Source: Niallia sp. XMNu-256
GTDB lineage: Bacteria; Bacillota; Bacilli; Bacillales; Cytobacillaceae
Assembly: GCF_036670015.1 (NCBI RefSeq)
Contig: NZ_CP137636.1
Coordinates: forward strand, 164,501 to 228,500
Direction of reading: 5' to 3'
DNA: 64,000 bases
Shown here in pieces: positions 8,420 to 18,868 of the stretch (the stretch's first letter is position 1; every line of letters starts with the position of its first letter). Below the pieces are notes generated by a model, which did not search any database, was not told the origin of the DNA, and worked only from the letters and a program-made list of their open reading frames with translations. The translations under genes and the position numbers were made by a program.

Positions 8420-9064
8420 TTGAAGTGCCCAACTAAATTCATAACTTATATGCATGAGTATTTAGATGAGGAGATATCTGTAGAGCATGAACAGCAACTA
8501 AGGGAACATATTCATACCTGTCAAAATTGTTATGATCATTTTCATCAATTAAGAAAAACGATTGCTCTAGTCCAGAGTACATCACATATCGATGCCCCCC
8601 TTGGCTTTACGGATCAAGTTTTAGCCCATCTTCCTAAGGAACAGAAAAAGGTGAGTGTACAACGGTGGTTTATGAACCATCCACTATTAACCGCCGCCTC
8701 TCTCTTTATTATTTTAATGGCGGGCAGTTTAGCAACCGTCTGGAATGCGGATCAACAATTTTCCGTAACTAGACAGGAAAATCTCATTGTTCAAAACAAT
8801 ACAGTGATTGTTCCGGAAGGAGAAGTCGTTAAAGGTGATCTGGTTGTTCGCAATGGGGATCTGCAGATTGATGGGATGGTTGAAGGAGATGTTACCGTAA
8901 TTAACGGAGAACCATATATGGCATCTGCAGGAAAAGTAACTGGGGACATAAAAGAGATTAATGAAGTGTTCGAATGGATATGGTATCATGTCCAAAGGGT
9001 AAGTGAAGACATCATAAATATCTTTGAAGATAAAAACCAAAAGGCATTAGAATATCCGGCTTAA
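8420..9064 (+). CDS. rsiW: Anti-sigma-W factor RsiW
   Basis: Membrane-bound anti-sigma factor. The N-terminal zinc anti-sigma domain has the HxxxCxxC signature (HIHTCQNC, about 34-41). It is followed by one transmembrane helix (LLTAASLFIILMAGSLATVW) and an extracellular part with a hexapeptide-like stretch (VIVPEGEVVKGDLVV). Release normally needs PrsW and RasP proteolysis. I prefer TTG 8420, because the frame-compatible GTG 8411 lies inside the ribosome site AGAAGGTG (8406-8413). It gives 214 residues. Confidence 0.9.
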   Translation: MKCPTKFITYMHEYLDEEISVEHEQQLREHIHTCQNCYDHFHQLRKTIALVQSTSHIDAPLGFTDQVLAHLPKEQKKVSVQRWFMNHPLLTAASLFIILMAGSLATVWNADQQFSVTRQENLIVQNNTVIVPEGEVVKGDLVVRNGDLQIDGMVEGDVTVINGEPYMASAGKVTGDIKEINEVFEWIWYHVQRVSEDIINIFEDKNQKALEYPA

Positions 9065-9100
9065 ACAATCTCTGTTTCGTGCAGAGGTTGTTTTCTTCTT
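9064..9100 (+). terminator. Terminator of sigW-rsiW
   Basis: AACAATCTCTG pairs with CAGAGGTTGTT across a short loop, followed by a T/C-rich run. Confidence 0.75.
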
Positions 9101-9156
9101 TAGACTATTAAATTATTGTAAAAGCAGGTTTCAACAAGCAGCCTATAGGGCAATTA

Positions 9157-9165
9157 TGGTATAAT
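9157..9165 (+). promoter_or_regulatory. Extended -10 promoter for cdaA operon
   Basis: TGGTATAAT combines a TGn extension with a perfect -10 (TATAAT 9160-9165). The -35 region is poor. It lies 90 bp upstream of cdaA. Confidence 0.5.
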
Positions 9166-9254
9166 GGTGTGGTGACTATTTAGATGACTCTAAAGAAAAA
9201 TGTATTGGCTAAAACTTGTACCAACGTTTTATTAAACTAGATGGAGGAAGAACA

Positions 9255-10082
9255 ATGAGCTTATCAGATCTCCCATTGATGACTTATTTAGCGAATGCAG
9301 TTGATATTCTCCTCGTTTGGTACGTCATATATAAAGTTATTATGATTGTTAGAGGGACGAAGGCGGTTCAACTTTTAAAAGGAATATTTGTTATATTAAT
9401 TGTCCGTCTGATCAGTGAATATTTTCACTTTCAAACGTTGTTCTGGCTCACCGATCAAATCCTAATATGGGGATTTTTAGCGATTATAATTATATTTCAA
9501 CCCGAAATACGAAGGGCACTCGAACAGTTGGGCAGGGGAAAGTTTTTCGCAAGGAGTGGATTTCATGAAGAGGAACTTCAAGAGCATTTAGTTGAATCCA
9601 TTGTTAAGGCTGTAGATTATATGGCGAAAAGAAGAATAGGTGCCCTGATCTCAATTGAAAGAGAGACTGGAATGGGAGATTATATCGAGACAGGAATTGA
9701 AATGGATTCAAAGGTTTCATCCGAGCTTTTGATCAATACGTTTATTCCCAATACGCCATTACACGACGGAGCCGTAATTATCCAAAAAGATCGGATTGCA
9801 GCAGCGGCCTGTTACTTACCTTTATCAGAGAGCCAATTTATATCAAAAGAATTGGGTACGCGACATCGTGCTGCAATTGGTATTAGTGAAGTAACAGATA
9901 GCTTGACAGTGGTTGTTTCCGAGGAAACAGGCAATATCTCACTTACGAAAAATGGTAATTTACATAGAGATTTAAGTAAAGAAACATTTAGAGAGATGCT
10001 CTCAAATGAAATTCAAGTATCTTCAACGTTTAAATCAGTTTCTCCTGCTCGTTGGAATTGGAGGGGGAAAAGACATGGATAA
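9255..10082 (+). CDS. cdaA: Diadenylate cyclase CdaA
   Basis: Membrane-bound enzyme that condenses two ATP to c-di-AMP, an essential second messenger for potassium and cell-wall homeostasis. Three N-terminal transmembrane helices (about 10-85) precede the DisA_N catalytic domain with the signature motifs DGA (PLHDGAVII) and RHR (GTRHRAA). ATG 9255 follows GGAGGAAG and gives 275 residues, the family length. The gene overlaps cdaR by 8 bp and lies in the conserved cdaA-cdaR-glmM operon. Confidence 0.96.
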   Translation: MSLSDLPLMTYLANAVDILLVWYVIYKVIMIVRGTKAVQLLKGIFVILIVRLISEYFHFQTLFWLTDQILIWGFLAIIIIFQPEIRRALEQLGRGKFFARSGFHEEELQEHLVESIVKAVDYMAKRRIGALISIERETGMGDYIETGIEMDSKVSSELLINTFIPNTPLHDGAVIIQKDRIAAAACYLPLSESQFISKELGTRHRAAIGISEVTDSLTVVVSEETGNISLTKNGNLHRDLSKETFREMLSNEIQVSSTFKSVSPARWNWRGKRHG

Positions 10083-11397
10083 ATGGCTTGATCGACTAAC
10101 CGATAATCGAACATTTATGAAATTAGTTGCCTTGGTCTTAGCCTTTCTCTTATTTGGTTCGATCTACGATGAAAATAAGGGAACGAACGATGTAAATGTC
10201 CCCGGTGAGTCCGACGCAGCAATTCTTGATGGAATCCCAGTAAAAAGTTACTATGATACGGAGAATCTAGTGGTTACAGGTGTTCCAGAAACGGTTGAAA
10301 TTACGTTAGAAGGGCCGAAACCAAATGTTCGGGCAGCCAAAACACAGAAGGACTTTGAGGTATTTGTTGATTTAACAAAGGCAAAGGTTGGGAAACAGCG
10401 GGTGATGCTCCAAGTCAAAGATTTATCTCCAAGCATCACTCCTACCATTAGTCCTGCATACATTGAGGTAAATGTCCAGGAAAGAGAGACAAAAGAATTT
10501 AGTATTGAAGTTGAGTATAATCAGAAAATGATCGCTGATGGATATAAAGCGGGCGTGCCGGTAATTGATCCAAAAAAAGTAACTATTAGCGGTGGAAAAG
10601 ATGTCATGGAACAAATCGCTTATGTAAAAGCGATTGTCCCATTATCAGATGGTACGAATGGGACTATTAATAAAACAGCACCGATAACCGTTTTAGATAA
10701 AGATTTAAATAAATTAAATGTTGTTCTTGGGCGTGAATCGGTGAAAGTGACCATTCCTGTTGAAAAAATAAGTAAAACGGTCCCAATTGAAATTGTAGAA
10801 AAAGGCTCTCCGCCACAAGGGATTGTCATCGATTCGATTACTTTAGACAAAAAGGAAACAGTCATTTCAGGTAGTAAGGAAGCACTTAATCGAGTTGAAA
10901 ATGTTAGAGTGGAAGTGGATCTGAGCAAAATAAACGAGAGTACAGAGCTGACTCTTCCTGTGATCATTTCAGATGGGATTAAGGAAGTGGAACCCCAACA
11001 GGTAACGGCAACAATTGTCGTTAGTCAGGAAGTACAAGAAACGACAACACCTGAAGAAAAGGAAGAGGAACCAGAAGCAGAGCCAGAACCAGAGACAGAA
11101 CCAGAAACAAAGATTTTCTCGGGTATCCCGATTGAAGTAGAGGGCATACCTGATGAGTTTACAGCAACTATACAAGAACCTTCAAATGGAAAAACCAGTT
11201 TAACCGTGGTGGGTTCCAGTGCTGTTTTTAACAATATAAAACAGACAGATTTTCAAGTATTTGTGAATGTAGCAAATTTATCTCCTGGGGACCATGAAGT
11301 AGAATTAACAGTTGATGGTCCAGAAGAGGTTAGCTGGGAACTTAGCGATGAATCGGTAAGTATTTCGATTTCTGAAAAGGAAGCTTCCAGTACTTAA
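10075..11397 (+). CDS. cdaR: YbbR-domain regulator of CdaA (CdaR)
   Basis: Membrane-anchored regulator that binds CdaA and modulates c-di-AMP synthesis. A single N-terminal transmembrane helix (FMKLVALVLAFLLFGSIY) is followed by repeated YbbR domains (about four, each with VxVxGP/VPIEI-like strands). A Pro/Glu/Thr-rich linker (about 325-355) sits before the last domain. ATG 10075 follows GAGGGGG inside the end of cdaA and gives 440 residues. Confidence 0.92.
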   Translation: MDKWLDRLTDNRTFMKLVALVLAFLLFGSIYDENKGTNDVNVPGESDAAILDGIPVKSYYDTENLVVTGVPETVEITLEGPKPNVRAAKTQKDFEVFVDLTKAKVGKQRVMLQVKDLSPSITPTISPAYIEVNVQERETKEFSIEVEYNQKMIADGYKAGVPVIDPKKVTISGGKDVMEQIAYVKAIVPLSDGTNGTINKTAPITVLDKDLNKLNVVLGRESVKVTIPVEKISKTVPIEIVEKGSPPQGIVIDSITLDKKETVISGSKEALNRVENVRVEVDLSKINESTELTLPVIISDGIKEVEPQQVTATIVVSQEVQETTTPEEKEEEPEAEPEPETEPETKIFSGIPIEVEGIPDEFTATIQEPSNGKTSLTVVGSSAVFNNIKQTDFQVFVNVANLSPGDHEVELTVDGPEEVSWELSDESVSISISEKEASST

Positions 11398-11534
11398 AAG
11401 TTTAACGAAAAAAATAGGAAATAAATCAAACACAATAGTAAAATAGAAAATCAATTTTAAAAAAATGGTCGTAAGGTGGGTATAACCATCTAATCTATAG
11501 ACTAGGGAAATCCATGAAGGAGCGATAATGTATA

Positions 11535-12884
11535 ATGGGTAAATATTTCGGAACTGATGGTGTTCGAGGTGTAGCAAATAGTGAATTAACCCCGGAACTA
11601 GCTTTTAAACTGGGCCGTTTTGGTGGATATGTATTAACGAAGGATACAGAGCGTCCAAAAGTATTAATTGGACGGGATACACGTATCTCAGGACACATGT
11701 TAGAAGGAGCACTAGTGGCAGGACTTCTTTCTATTGGAGCTGAAGTTATGCGATTAGGTGTTATTTCAACACCTGGGGTTGCTTATTTAACAAAAGCAAC
11801 AGGTGCTCAAGCAGGTGTTATGATTTCGGCATCACATAACCCGGTTGCAGATAATGGAATTAAATTCTTTGGGCCGGATGGGTTCAAGTTATCAGATGAA
11901 CAGGAGTTGGAAATTGAGTCTTTGCTTGACCTAGAAAAGGATCAACTTCCACGGCCCGTTGGCGCTGAACTTGGACAAGTCAATGATTATTTTGAAGGCA
12001 GTCAAAAGTATTTACAACATTTAAAACAAACAGCTGATGAGGATTTTTCAAATATTCATGTTGCATTAGACTGTGCGCATGGGGCAACCTCATCTCTTGC
12101 TACCTATTTATTTGCGGATTTAGAAGCAGATTTATCAACAATGGGTGCATCACCAAATGGCTTAAATATTAATGATGGTGTTGGCTCCACACATCCCGAA
12201 GCGTTAGCTAAGTTTCTAAAGGAAAAAGGGGCCGATGTTGGTCTGGCCTTTGATGGGGATGGCGACCGATTAATTGCTATTGATGAAAATGGTGATATCG
12301 TCGATGGCGACCAAATTATGTATATTTGTGCAAAGTATATGAAAGAAAATGGGCTATTAAAACAAGGGACGGTTGTCTCTACTGTCATGAGTAATCTTGG
12401 TTACTATAAAGCGTTAGAAACACAAGGGATTGATAGTGTTCAGACAGCGGTAGGCGACCGCTATGTTGTTGAGGAAATGAAAAAGAATGGTTATAACCTC
12501 GGTGGAGAGCAGTCAGGACATATTATTTTCCTTGACCACAATACAACGGGTGATGGCCTTCTATCAGGTGTACAGCTCGTTAATATTATGAAGGTAACGA
12601 AGAAGCCTTTATCCGAGCTTGCTAGTGAAATGAAGAAATTCCCACAAAAACTAGTCAATATTCGTGTTAAAGATAAATATCATGTGACTGATAACGAAAG
12701 AGTAAGTGCGATCATTAAAGAAGTGGAGCAAGAAATGAATGGAGATGGACGAATTTTAGTCCGCCCGTCTGGAACAGAACCTTTAGTTCGTGTCATGGCA
12801 GAAGCTTCCACAGAGGAACTTTGTGAATCTTACGTAAACCGAATTGCTGATGTAGTTAAAGAAGAAATGGGATTAGAAGAATAA
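11535..12884 (+). CDS. glmM: Phosphoglucosamine mutase GlmM
   Basis: Interconverts glucosamine-6-phosphate and glucosamine-1-phosphate for peptidoglycan precursor synthesis. The phosphoserine loop ISASHNP has Ser100 as nucleophile; the magnesium loop DGDGDR and the C-terminal phosphate loop [12 protein letters not shown] are intact. Length is 449. Gene order cdaA-cdaR-glmM couples c-di-AMP to wall synthesis. The product of GlmS, encoded downstream, is the substrate of GlmM. Confidence 0.97.
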   Translation: MGKYFGTDGVRGVANSELTPELAFKLGRFGGYVLTKDTERPKVLIGRDTRISGHMLEGALVAGLLSIGAEVMRLGVISTPGVAYLTKATGAQAGVMISASHNPVADNGIKFFGPDGFKLSDEQELEIESLLDLEKDQLPRPVGAELGQVNDYFEGSQKYLQHLKQTADEDFSNIHVALDCAHGATSSLATYLFADLEADLSTMGASPNGLNINDGVGSTHPEALAKFLKEKGADVGLAFDGDGDRLIAIDENGDIVDGDQIMYICAKYMKENGLLKQGTVVSTVMSNLGYYKALETQGIDSVQTAVGDRYVVEEMKKNGYNLGGEQSGHIIFLDHNTTGDGLLSGVQLVNIMKVTKKPLSELASEMKKFPQKLVNIRVKDKYHVTDNERVSAIIKEVEQEMNGDGRILVRPSGTEPLVRVMAEASTEELCESYVNRIADVVKEEMGLEE

Positions 12885-12895
12885 AAAATGAACCA

Positions 12896-12940
12896 ATATG
12901 CATGAAGGAACTTTCTGATTCCTTTATGCATATTTTATTT
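12896..12940 (+). terminator. glmM terminator
   Basis: ATATGCAT plus AAGGAA pairs with TTCCTT plus ATGCATAT with a single bulge, and is followed by TTTATTTT. Confidence 0.85.
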
Positions 12941-13021
12941 TGTGAGGCAATTTTTCTACTGATTCGTGTTCCTGTTATAACTGGCATGGTTAGGTGGAAA
13001 CTGACATACTTATCAGGCTTA

Positions 13022-13200
13022 ACGGGCAGTAAGAACCCTACCAAGACCTGAGTACAATTAAAGAAGGGTGGGGATTAACTGCCCGTAAAGCTCCGAAATA
13101 ATGAACACAGACTAAATACGTCTCCGGCAATGTCTGCGTGACCAGCAAGCCTGCTGCCTCAACTACTCACTGACTGATGGAGGTTTCATTTTATGGGAGA
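13022..13200 (+). ncRNA. HEARO/IS605-type structured RNA remnant (tentative)
   Basis: An imperfect long hairpin opens with ACGGGCAGT (13022) and closes with ACTGCCCGT (13078-13086). It is followed by GACTAAATAC and GTGACCAGCAAGCCTGCTG. From memory, these resemble conserved stretches of HEARO RNAs, which accompany IsrB/IscB-type genes of IS200/IS605 elements. No nuclease gene follows: downstream there is only a short, start-less open stretch (to about 13399) that I cannot identify. I read it as a decayed or stand-alone copy inserted between glmM and the glmS ribozyme. Assignment is from motif memory only. Confidence 0.35.
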
Positions 13201-13440
13201 GTTGTCTTTACCTTCACATTGACGGTGTTTTTAAACTATTGTATGATTATCATGTTTCTGCCTCAGTGGAAACCCATTTGATTCATTCAGCAGAGGTTTC
13301 TGATTTACTGCGAGATGAAGCTATGTCTCTGGTGGCTGTCTCGGATTTTATGATTTTTTCAAACGGTCTCGATAAAAATCTGGACGCAAACTTGGGGTAA
13401 CAATTTCACTTGAAAGGAGAAATAGTAAGCATTTTATTAA

Positions 13441-13612
13441 TAAAAGCGCCTGGACTATAATCGCGGATAAATGATTATAGTTGACGAGGAGGAGGTTTAT
13501 CGAAAGTTTCGGCGGATGCCTCCCGGTTGAAAAGAAGTACAGCCGCAAGTCTTTCTCTAAATCATTAAGGTAACTTAATGGACAAAAGGAAAGATATACT
13601 TCCTATATAAAA
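13441..13612 (+). ncRNA. glmS self-cleaving ribozyme/riboswitch
   Basis: Glucosamine-6-phosphate-activated ribozyme in the glmS leader. The core is recognisable: cleavage site A|GCGCC at 13445/13446, then a P2 hairpin with ACTATAATC pairing GATTATAGT. These are followed by GACGAGGAGGAGGTTTATCG, GTTTCGGCGG, and the 3' part with GCCGCAAGTC and the AAGGTAACTT hairpin. Binding of GlcN6P triggers cleavage and mRNA decay, so GlmS is feedback-repressed. The remaining 165 bp to glmS is leader. Confidence 0.93.
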
Positions 13613-13776
13613 ATTATTCTTTAAAAAATAAGAGATAAGGGGACAAGATTGTCCTCAAATCCCCTAATATTAGGCCTGTCAATTATACTTGTATCGACCG
13701 ATCGTTACTTTTTTGCCAGCCTTAGTAAATAAGGGTATAAAGCCTTCTTGTCCCCGCTATAGGGAGGAAAAGAAGT

Positions 13777-15579
13777 ATGTGTGGTATTGTTGGTTATATT
13801 GGAAATCAAGATGCGAAAGAAGTGTTATTAAAAGGTCTAGAAAAGCTTGAATATCGAGGCTATGATTCATCTGGTATTGCTATCATGAGCGAGAACGGTA
13901 TCCATGTTTTTAAAGAAAAAGGCCGGATTGCGGATTTAAGAGCTACTGTTGATAATGACCTCTTCGCGGCAACAGGAATTGGTCACACACGCTGGGCAAC
14001 CCACGGAGTGCCAAGTCAATCCAATGCCCATCCACACCAAAGTGTATCAGGCCGTTTTACACTTGTTCATAATGGTGTAATTGAAAACGATGAATTATTG
14101 AAACAGGAGTATTTAATGGATATCGCTTTAAAAAGTGATACAGATACAGAGGTCGTTGTTCAGTTCATTGAGGTAAATGTGAACAAAGGACTTTCGTTTG
14201 AAGACGCCTTTATTAAAACACTTAAAGAATTAAAAGGATCTTATGCGATTGCATTACTAGATGAACAAAACCCAGATGTCATTTATGTGGCGAAGAATAA
14301 AAGTCCATTATTAGTCGGGTTGGGCAAAGGATTTAATGTAGTTGCAAGTGATGCAATGGCTATGCTCCAAGTGACGGACCAATTTGTAGAACTCATGGAT
14401 CAGGAAATTGTGATTGTGAAAAAAGAAGATGTAACCATTAAAAACCTTCAAGGTGAAGTCATTGAACGTGCTCCATATACAGCGCAATTAGATGCAAGTG
14501 ATATTGAAAAAGGAACTTATCCACATTTTATGTTAAAGGAAATCGATGAACAGCCACTTGTGATTCGCAAGATTATCCAAGAGTACCAAAATGCGACAGG
14601 TCAACTTACAATTGATCCAGAAATCATCGAAGCGGTATCTGAAGCGGATCGCATCTATGTGATCGCAGCAGGTACTTCATATCATGCAGGCCTTGTTGGT
14701 AAACAATTTATCGAAAAACTAGCGAAGGTACCCGTGGAAGTTCATATTTCCAGTGAGTTTGGCTATAACATGCCATTATTATCAGCTAACCCACTGTTTA
14801 TTTTTATTTCACAAAGTGGGGAAACAGCTGACAGTCGTGCTGTTTTAGTGCAAGTGAAAAAGCTAGGTCATATAGCCTTAACGATTACGAATGTACCTGG
14901 ATCCACTCTATCAAGGGAAGCAGATTTTACATTATTGCTACATGCAGGGCCAGAAATCGCCGTGGCCTCTACAAAGGCTTATACAGCACAATTGGCCGTT
15001 TTAGCGATCCTTGCAGAGGTAACTGCTAAAAATAATGGTAAAGAAATTGGATTGGATCTTGTCCGAGAATTAGGGATTGCAGCCAATGCGATCGAAGTCC
15101 TCTGTGATTCAAAAGAAGAGATTGAAAAAGTGGCCTATGAATACGTGCAAATGACTCGTAATGCTTTCTTTATCGGCCGTGGCATTGACTACTATGTCTG
15201 CCTAGAAGGGGCCTTAAAGCTTAAAGAAATTTCCTATATTCAAGCAGAAGGGTTTGCTGGTGGAGAATTAAAACATGGTACTATCGCGCTAATTGAAGAG
15301 GGTACACCAGTTATAGCCTTAGCAACACAAGAAAGTGTGAATTTAATTATCCGTGGAAACGTCAAAGAGGTTGTCGCACGTGGAGCAAACCCATTAATTA
15401 TTTCAATGAAGGGTCTAGAAATGACTGACGATCGTTTGGTTATTCCAGAAGTACATGAATTATTAACTCCCCTTATCTCAGTAGTACCATTACAATTATT
15501 TGCTTATTATGCTGCGTTACACCGTGACTGCGACGTTGATAAACCAAGAAACTTGGCTAAATCAGTTACGGTAGAATAA
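13777..15579 (+). CDS. glmS: Glutamine-fructose-6-phosphate aminotransferase
   Basis: Makes glucosamine-6-phosphate from fructose-6-phosphate and glutamine, the first committed step of amino-sugar synthesis. The N-terminal glutaminase domain starts with the catalytic Cys (MCGIVGYIG, Cys2 after Met removal). Two SIS sugar-isomerase domains follow ([24 protein letters not shown]). The C-terminus [13 protein letters not shown] is the typical end. It has 600 residues, the normal length. Controlled by the ribozyme upstream. Confidence 0.98.
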   Translation: MCGIVGYIGNQDAKEVLLKGLEKLEYRGYDSSGIAIMSENGIHVFKEKGRIADLRATVDNDLFAATGIGHTRWATHGVPSQSNAHPHQSVSGRFTLVHNGVIENDELLKQEYLMDIALKSDTDTEVVVQFIEVNVNKGLSFEDAFIKTLKELKGSYAIALLDEQNPDVIYVAKNKSPLLVGLGKGFNVVASDAMAMLQVTDQFVELMDQEIVIVKKEDVTIKNLQGEVIERAPYTAQLDASDIEKGTYPHFMLKEIDEQPLVIRKIIQEYQNATGQLTIDPEIIEAVSEADRIYVIAAGTSYHAGLVGKQFIEKLAKVPVEVHISSEFGYNMPLLSANPLFIFISQSGETADSRAVLVQVKKLGHIALTITNVPGSTLSREADFTLLLHAGPEIAVASTKAYTAQLAVLAILAEVTAKNNGKEIGLDLVRELGIAANAIEVLCDSKEEIEKVAYEYVQMTRNAFFIGRGIDYYVCLEGALKLKEISYIQAEGFAGGELKHGTIALIEEGTPVIALATQESVNLIIRGNVKEVVARGANPLIISMKGLEMTDDRLVIPEVHELLTPLISVVPLQLFAYYAALHRDCDVDKPRNLAKSVTVE

Positions 15580-15650
15580 TAATTTGGATGGAGATGTATA
15601 TGTGTCTAAAAATAATAATACCGCTACTTAAACAATAATACCGTTCCCTA

Positions 15651-15697
15651 AACGAGTGAAAATTGGAGGGCTTCCTCCTGTTTTCCTCGTTTTTTTG
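15651..15697 (+). terminator. glmS terminator
   Basis: AACGAG (15651-15656) and CTCGTT (15686-15691) enclose an inner GGAGG/CCTCC stem and are followed by seven T. Confidence 0.8.
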
Positions 15698-15961
15698 TGT
15701 TCAAAAGCAGAGAAAAAGGCAGGAGAAAGAGCATGAAAAAACCCCTCATTCTAATCCCTGCACCCTGTCTTTCAGAGAACCACTTATTTGCCTACAGAAA
15801 TAGGAAAAATCGGAGAAAGACAGGAGTGGCAAGGGTTTTGGAGAAGGGGGAGGAAACGGTCAGGGAAGAACCGAATATGACAACTACAATCGGACTTACC
15901 ACTTCTTTAGTGACAGGAATATCTAAAAATAACTATATTTTATTAGCTTTTAACCTTTTTC

Positions 15962-16713
15962 GTTGATACGTTGATAGTAGTACTCCTCCCACTATAAATA
16001 GCGATCCAAGAATCTTTGGATAGCAGTATCAACCCCATTATCATTGCTGCAAAAGGTTCAAAATTAGATAATATTGAAGCCTTTGAAGCATCAACATGTC
16101 TAATGTTGTTATTCCAAATCAGTGTAGCGATACCATGTACAACAACGGCAATTCCGATCAGAAACGTCCAATCAGACAACTCAGTGCTTATTCGTAACGG
16201 AGTGTCCAGTAGAAAGACAAAAGGGATTGACACAATAAAGCCTACTATATTCGAATATAGAGTAATTGTAAGTGGATCTATCCTTTGAGAGAGAAGCCTC
16301 GTCATAATAATCATAATGGCGAAGGTAATTATCGTTATTACCATCCACAATAAACCTTTATCAATATGAAAAGAAGAGGGCTTGCCTGTTGCAACAACAA
16401 AGTAAATACCTATGATTGCTATAATAGAGCCCGTCAGCGTACGAATTGTTATTTTCTTTTAAAAAAATAGCTGCTAAAAAGCCAGTTAAAATAGGGGTAG
16501 TTGCTAAGATTAATGCAGATGTTGTTGGATCAGCTGTTTACAATCCTACGAAAAAAGACCATTGGTTTATAAATACACCAATAACCCCTAAAAATAAAAC
16601 CTCCAGTAAATCTGATTTTTTCACACGTTTAAGTGTTTCTTCAATAAGGATAATCCAATAAAGAAAATTACAATAAACAATAGTCTGAGCATGGTTAGCA
16701 AAGTATATCCTTT
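15962..16713 (-). pseudogene. Degraded EamA/DMT-family transporter
   Basis: On the minus strand a chain of broken frames reads like a drug/metabolite transporter. The promoter-proximal part contains VFINQWSFFVGL, then a TAA, then TADPTTSALILATTPILTG, a typical EamA repeat. After further frame breaks near 16340-16450 the distal half continues in one frame (ITLYSNIVGFIVSIPFVFLL, ASILSNFEPFAAMIMG). Several stops and at least one frameshift make it non-functional. A full-length EamA paralogue is present at 47580-48518. Confidence 0.75.
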
Positions 16714-17164
16714 CAACATATTACCTTTCTTTTCTATAACAAAAAATACAACTAACCTAGTTTAACGTAGTAAGTGTCATATACAAATCGGACGTCATTC
16801 ACTCACTTTTTTATAAGCAAAACATATTTTTTATGGCTGATTTAAAATGGATTATTCTAGGGAGGGAAAAATCGATATAGCTTAAAGCTATAGTAAGGGA
16901 TAGATTTTAAGTGTTACCCTATGATAATTTTCTAATGCTATACTTACTTTAATTTAATTATTAAATAATTTATAAGTATTCGAATATAAAGTCTATTAAA
17001 TATAACTAACTAGGAGGACAAAGCTCTTTACTTCTGTACCCAGCTTTCATCCTAGGTGGGCAGTCCGGACATTACAAGCTGAAATGAAAATTGATGAATG
17101 AAACCACGATTTCGTTTCTGACAGCGAAAAAAGTGGAAATACTGAAAAAGGCGGTTGATTAAAC
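16714..17164. other. Intergenic region before the acyl-CoA synthetase
   Basis: About 450 bp, AT-rich in the first two thirds. The last 150 bp is less AT-rich and includes a 22-codon open stretch ending just before the synthetase start. No ribosome-site-supported gene, terminator or known riboswitch was recognised. Confidence 0.4.
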
Positions 17165-18868
17165 ATGACTAATGATGAGGTAATATATCCATACAAAGGA
17201 AATTATAATATAACAGCTGATCATTCATTAAGAGAGGATTTCACATGGGAAAAAGTTGAATCGAATTTTAGTTGGTATGTCACTGGAAAAGTGAATATGG
17301 CCTATGAATGTGTAGATCGCCATGTAGTGGAAGGATTTGGGGAGAAAGTTGCACTACATTATTTTGGGGAAAATGAAGAGTATACATTAACTTATCGCGA
17401 ATTAAAGGAGAAATCTGATCTCTGGGCTACTGTTTTAAAAAAGCAAGGGGTGAAAAAAGGGGACTTCGTCTTTATTTTTTTACCAAAGCATCCCGATTGT
17501 CATATCGCAATGCTTGCCGCAATTAAACTTGGTGCCGTTGTCGGACCGCTATTTGAAGCATTTATGGAAGACGCAGTGAAAGAGCGGATTGCTGATTGTG
17601 AGGGTACTTATTTAATTGCTTCACCGGAATTGGTGAAACGGGTGCCGCGTGCGGAATTACCGTCACTGAAAACGGTTTTGATAACAGCAGAACCAGAACA
17701 ATGTAATGGTGATGAGATTTCGTTATATGCGGAAGCACGAGCTATTGAAGTTGAAGAAGACATCATCGAGTGGGTGGATTTAGAACATGCGCTTAATATT
17801 CATTATACGAGTGGTTCGACAGGTCGCCCGAAAGGAATTATCCATGCGCATCGAGCAATGATCCAACAATACATTACAGGCAGATGGGTATTAGATTTGA
17901 AAGAAGAGGATGTGTATTGGTGCACCGCCCATCCTGGTTGGGTAACAGGAACGGTATACGGTGTTTTCGCCCCACTACTTAACCGGGCAACCATTATAAT
18001 TCACGGTGGTAGATTTAATGCCGATGAATGGTATTCTGTTTTGGAGAAATCTGGAGTCACAGTTTGGTATAGTGCGCCGACGGCCTTTAGAATGTTGATG
18101 GCGGAAGGGGATGGAAAGGCAGAGACTTATGATTTATCAAAGATCCGCCATGTGTTAAGCGTAGGAGAGCCGTTAAATCCGGAAGTGATCCGTTGGGGGA
18201 TCAAAACGTTGTCCAATCGTATCCATGATACGTGGTGGATGACGGAAACAGGGGCTCAACTCATTGTCAATCTGCCATCCGAGAAGATTATCCCAGGTTC
18301 GATGGGAAGACCATTTCCAGGAATTGAAGCGGCGATTCTAGGAGAAGATGGCGAAAGGCTAGCACCTGGTAAAGTTGGACATTTAGCTTTGAAAGCAAAT
18401 TGGCCTGCCATGATGCGAGAAGTGTGGAAAGACCCTGCTAAGTATTCGACGTACTTCCTGTTTGAGGGTTGGTATGTGTCTGGTGATTTAGCGACAATCG
18501 ATGATAACGGCTATATCTTCTTCCAAGGCCGGAGCGATGATATGATCAATTCTTCAGGTGAACGAATCGGTCCGTTTGAAGTGGAGAGTAAATTACTCGA
18601 ACATCCTGCTGTTGCAGAAGTGGGTGTCATTGGAAAGCCGGACACACTGAGAGGGGAAATCGTGAAGGCATTTATCGTCTTAAAGAACGACTATGAAGCA
18701 AGTGATGCGTTACTGCAAAAGCTCCGCCAATTTGTGCGAAGTGGACTTGCAGCTCATGCGGCGCCAAGAGAAATTGAGTTTCTTGAGGAGTTGCCCAAGA
18801 CGCCGATTAGCGGAAAAATTCTTCGACGTGAATTAAAGGCAAGGGAACTTCAAAAAGTCGGTGTTTAA
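17165..18868 (+). CDS. AcsA-type acyl-CoA (acetyl-CoA) synthetase
   Basis: AMP-forming acyl-CoA synthetase of the ANL superfamily, making an acyl-adenylate from the acid and ATP and then the CoA thioester. The P-loop motif YTSGSTGRPKGIIHAH, the A5-like TWWMTETG, the A8 hinge region YVSGDLATIDDNGY...GRSDDMINSSGERI and the C-terminal lysine motif TPISGKILRREL are present. Length 567 matches Bacillus AcsA. Substrate could be acetate or another short acid. It is bordered by decayed DNA on both sides and is more GC-rich than its surroundings, as is the monooxygenase gene downstream. Confidence 0.88.
   Translation: MTNDEVIYPYKGNYNITADHSLREDFTWEKVESNFSWYVTGKVNMAYECVDRHVVEGFGEKVALHYFGENEEYTLTYRELKEKSDLWATVLKKQGVKKGDFVFIFLPKHPDCHIAMLAAIKLGAVVGPLFEAFMEDAVKERIADCEGTYLIASPELVKRVPRAELPSLKTVLITAEPEQCNGDEISLYAEARAIEVEEDIIEWVDLEHALNIHYTSGSTGRPKGIIHAHRAMIQQYITGRWVLDLKEEDVYWCTAHPGWVTGTVYGVFAPLLNRATIIIHGGRFNADEWYSVLEKSGVTVWYSAPTAFRMLMAEGDGKAETYDLSKIRHVLSVGEPLNPEVIRWGIKTLSNRIHDTWWMTETGAQLIVNLPSEKIIPGSMGRPFPGIEAAILGEDGERLAPGKVGHLALKANWPAMMREVWKDPAKYSTYFLFEGWYVSGDLATIDDNGYIFFQGRSDDMINSSGERIGPFEVESKLLEHPAVAEVGVIGKPDTLRGEIVKAFIVLKNDYEASDALLQKLRQFVRSGLAAHAAPREIEFLEELPKTPISGKILRRELKARELQKVGV

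Noticed and set aside
13200-13399. Open stretch before the glmS ribozyme as a real gene
   Set aside because: It lacks a start codon with a ribosome site and competes with another frame; kept only as part of the RNA-remnant observation.
15697-15966. 89-residue open frame after glmS
   Set aside because: No family resemblance, odd basic composition, and it runs into the decayed EamA gene; not supported as a gene.
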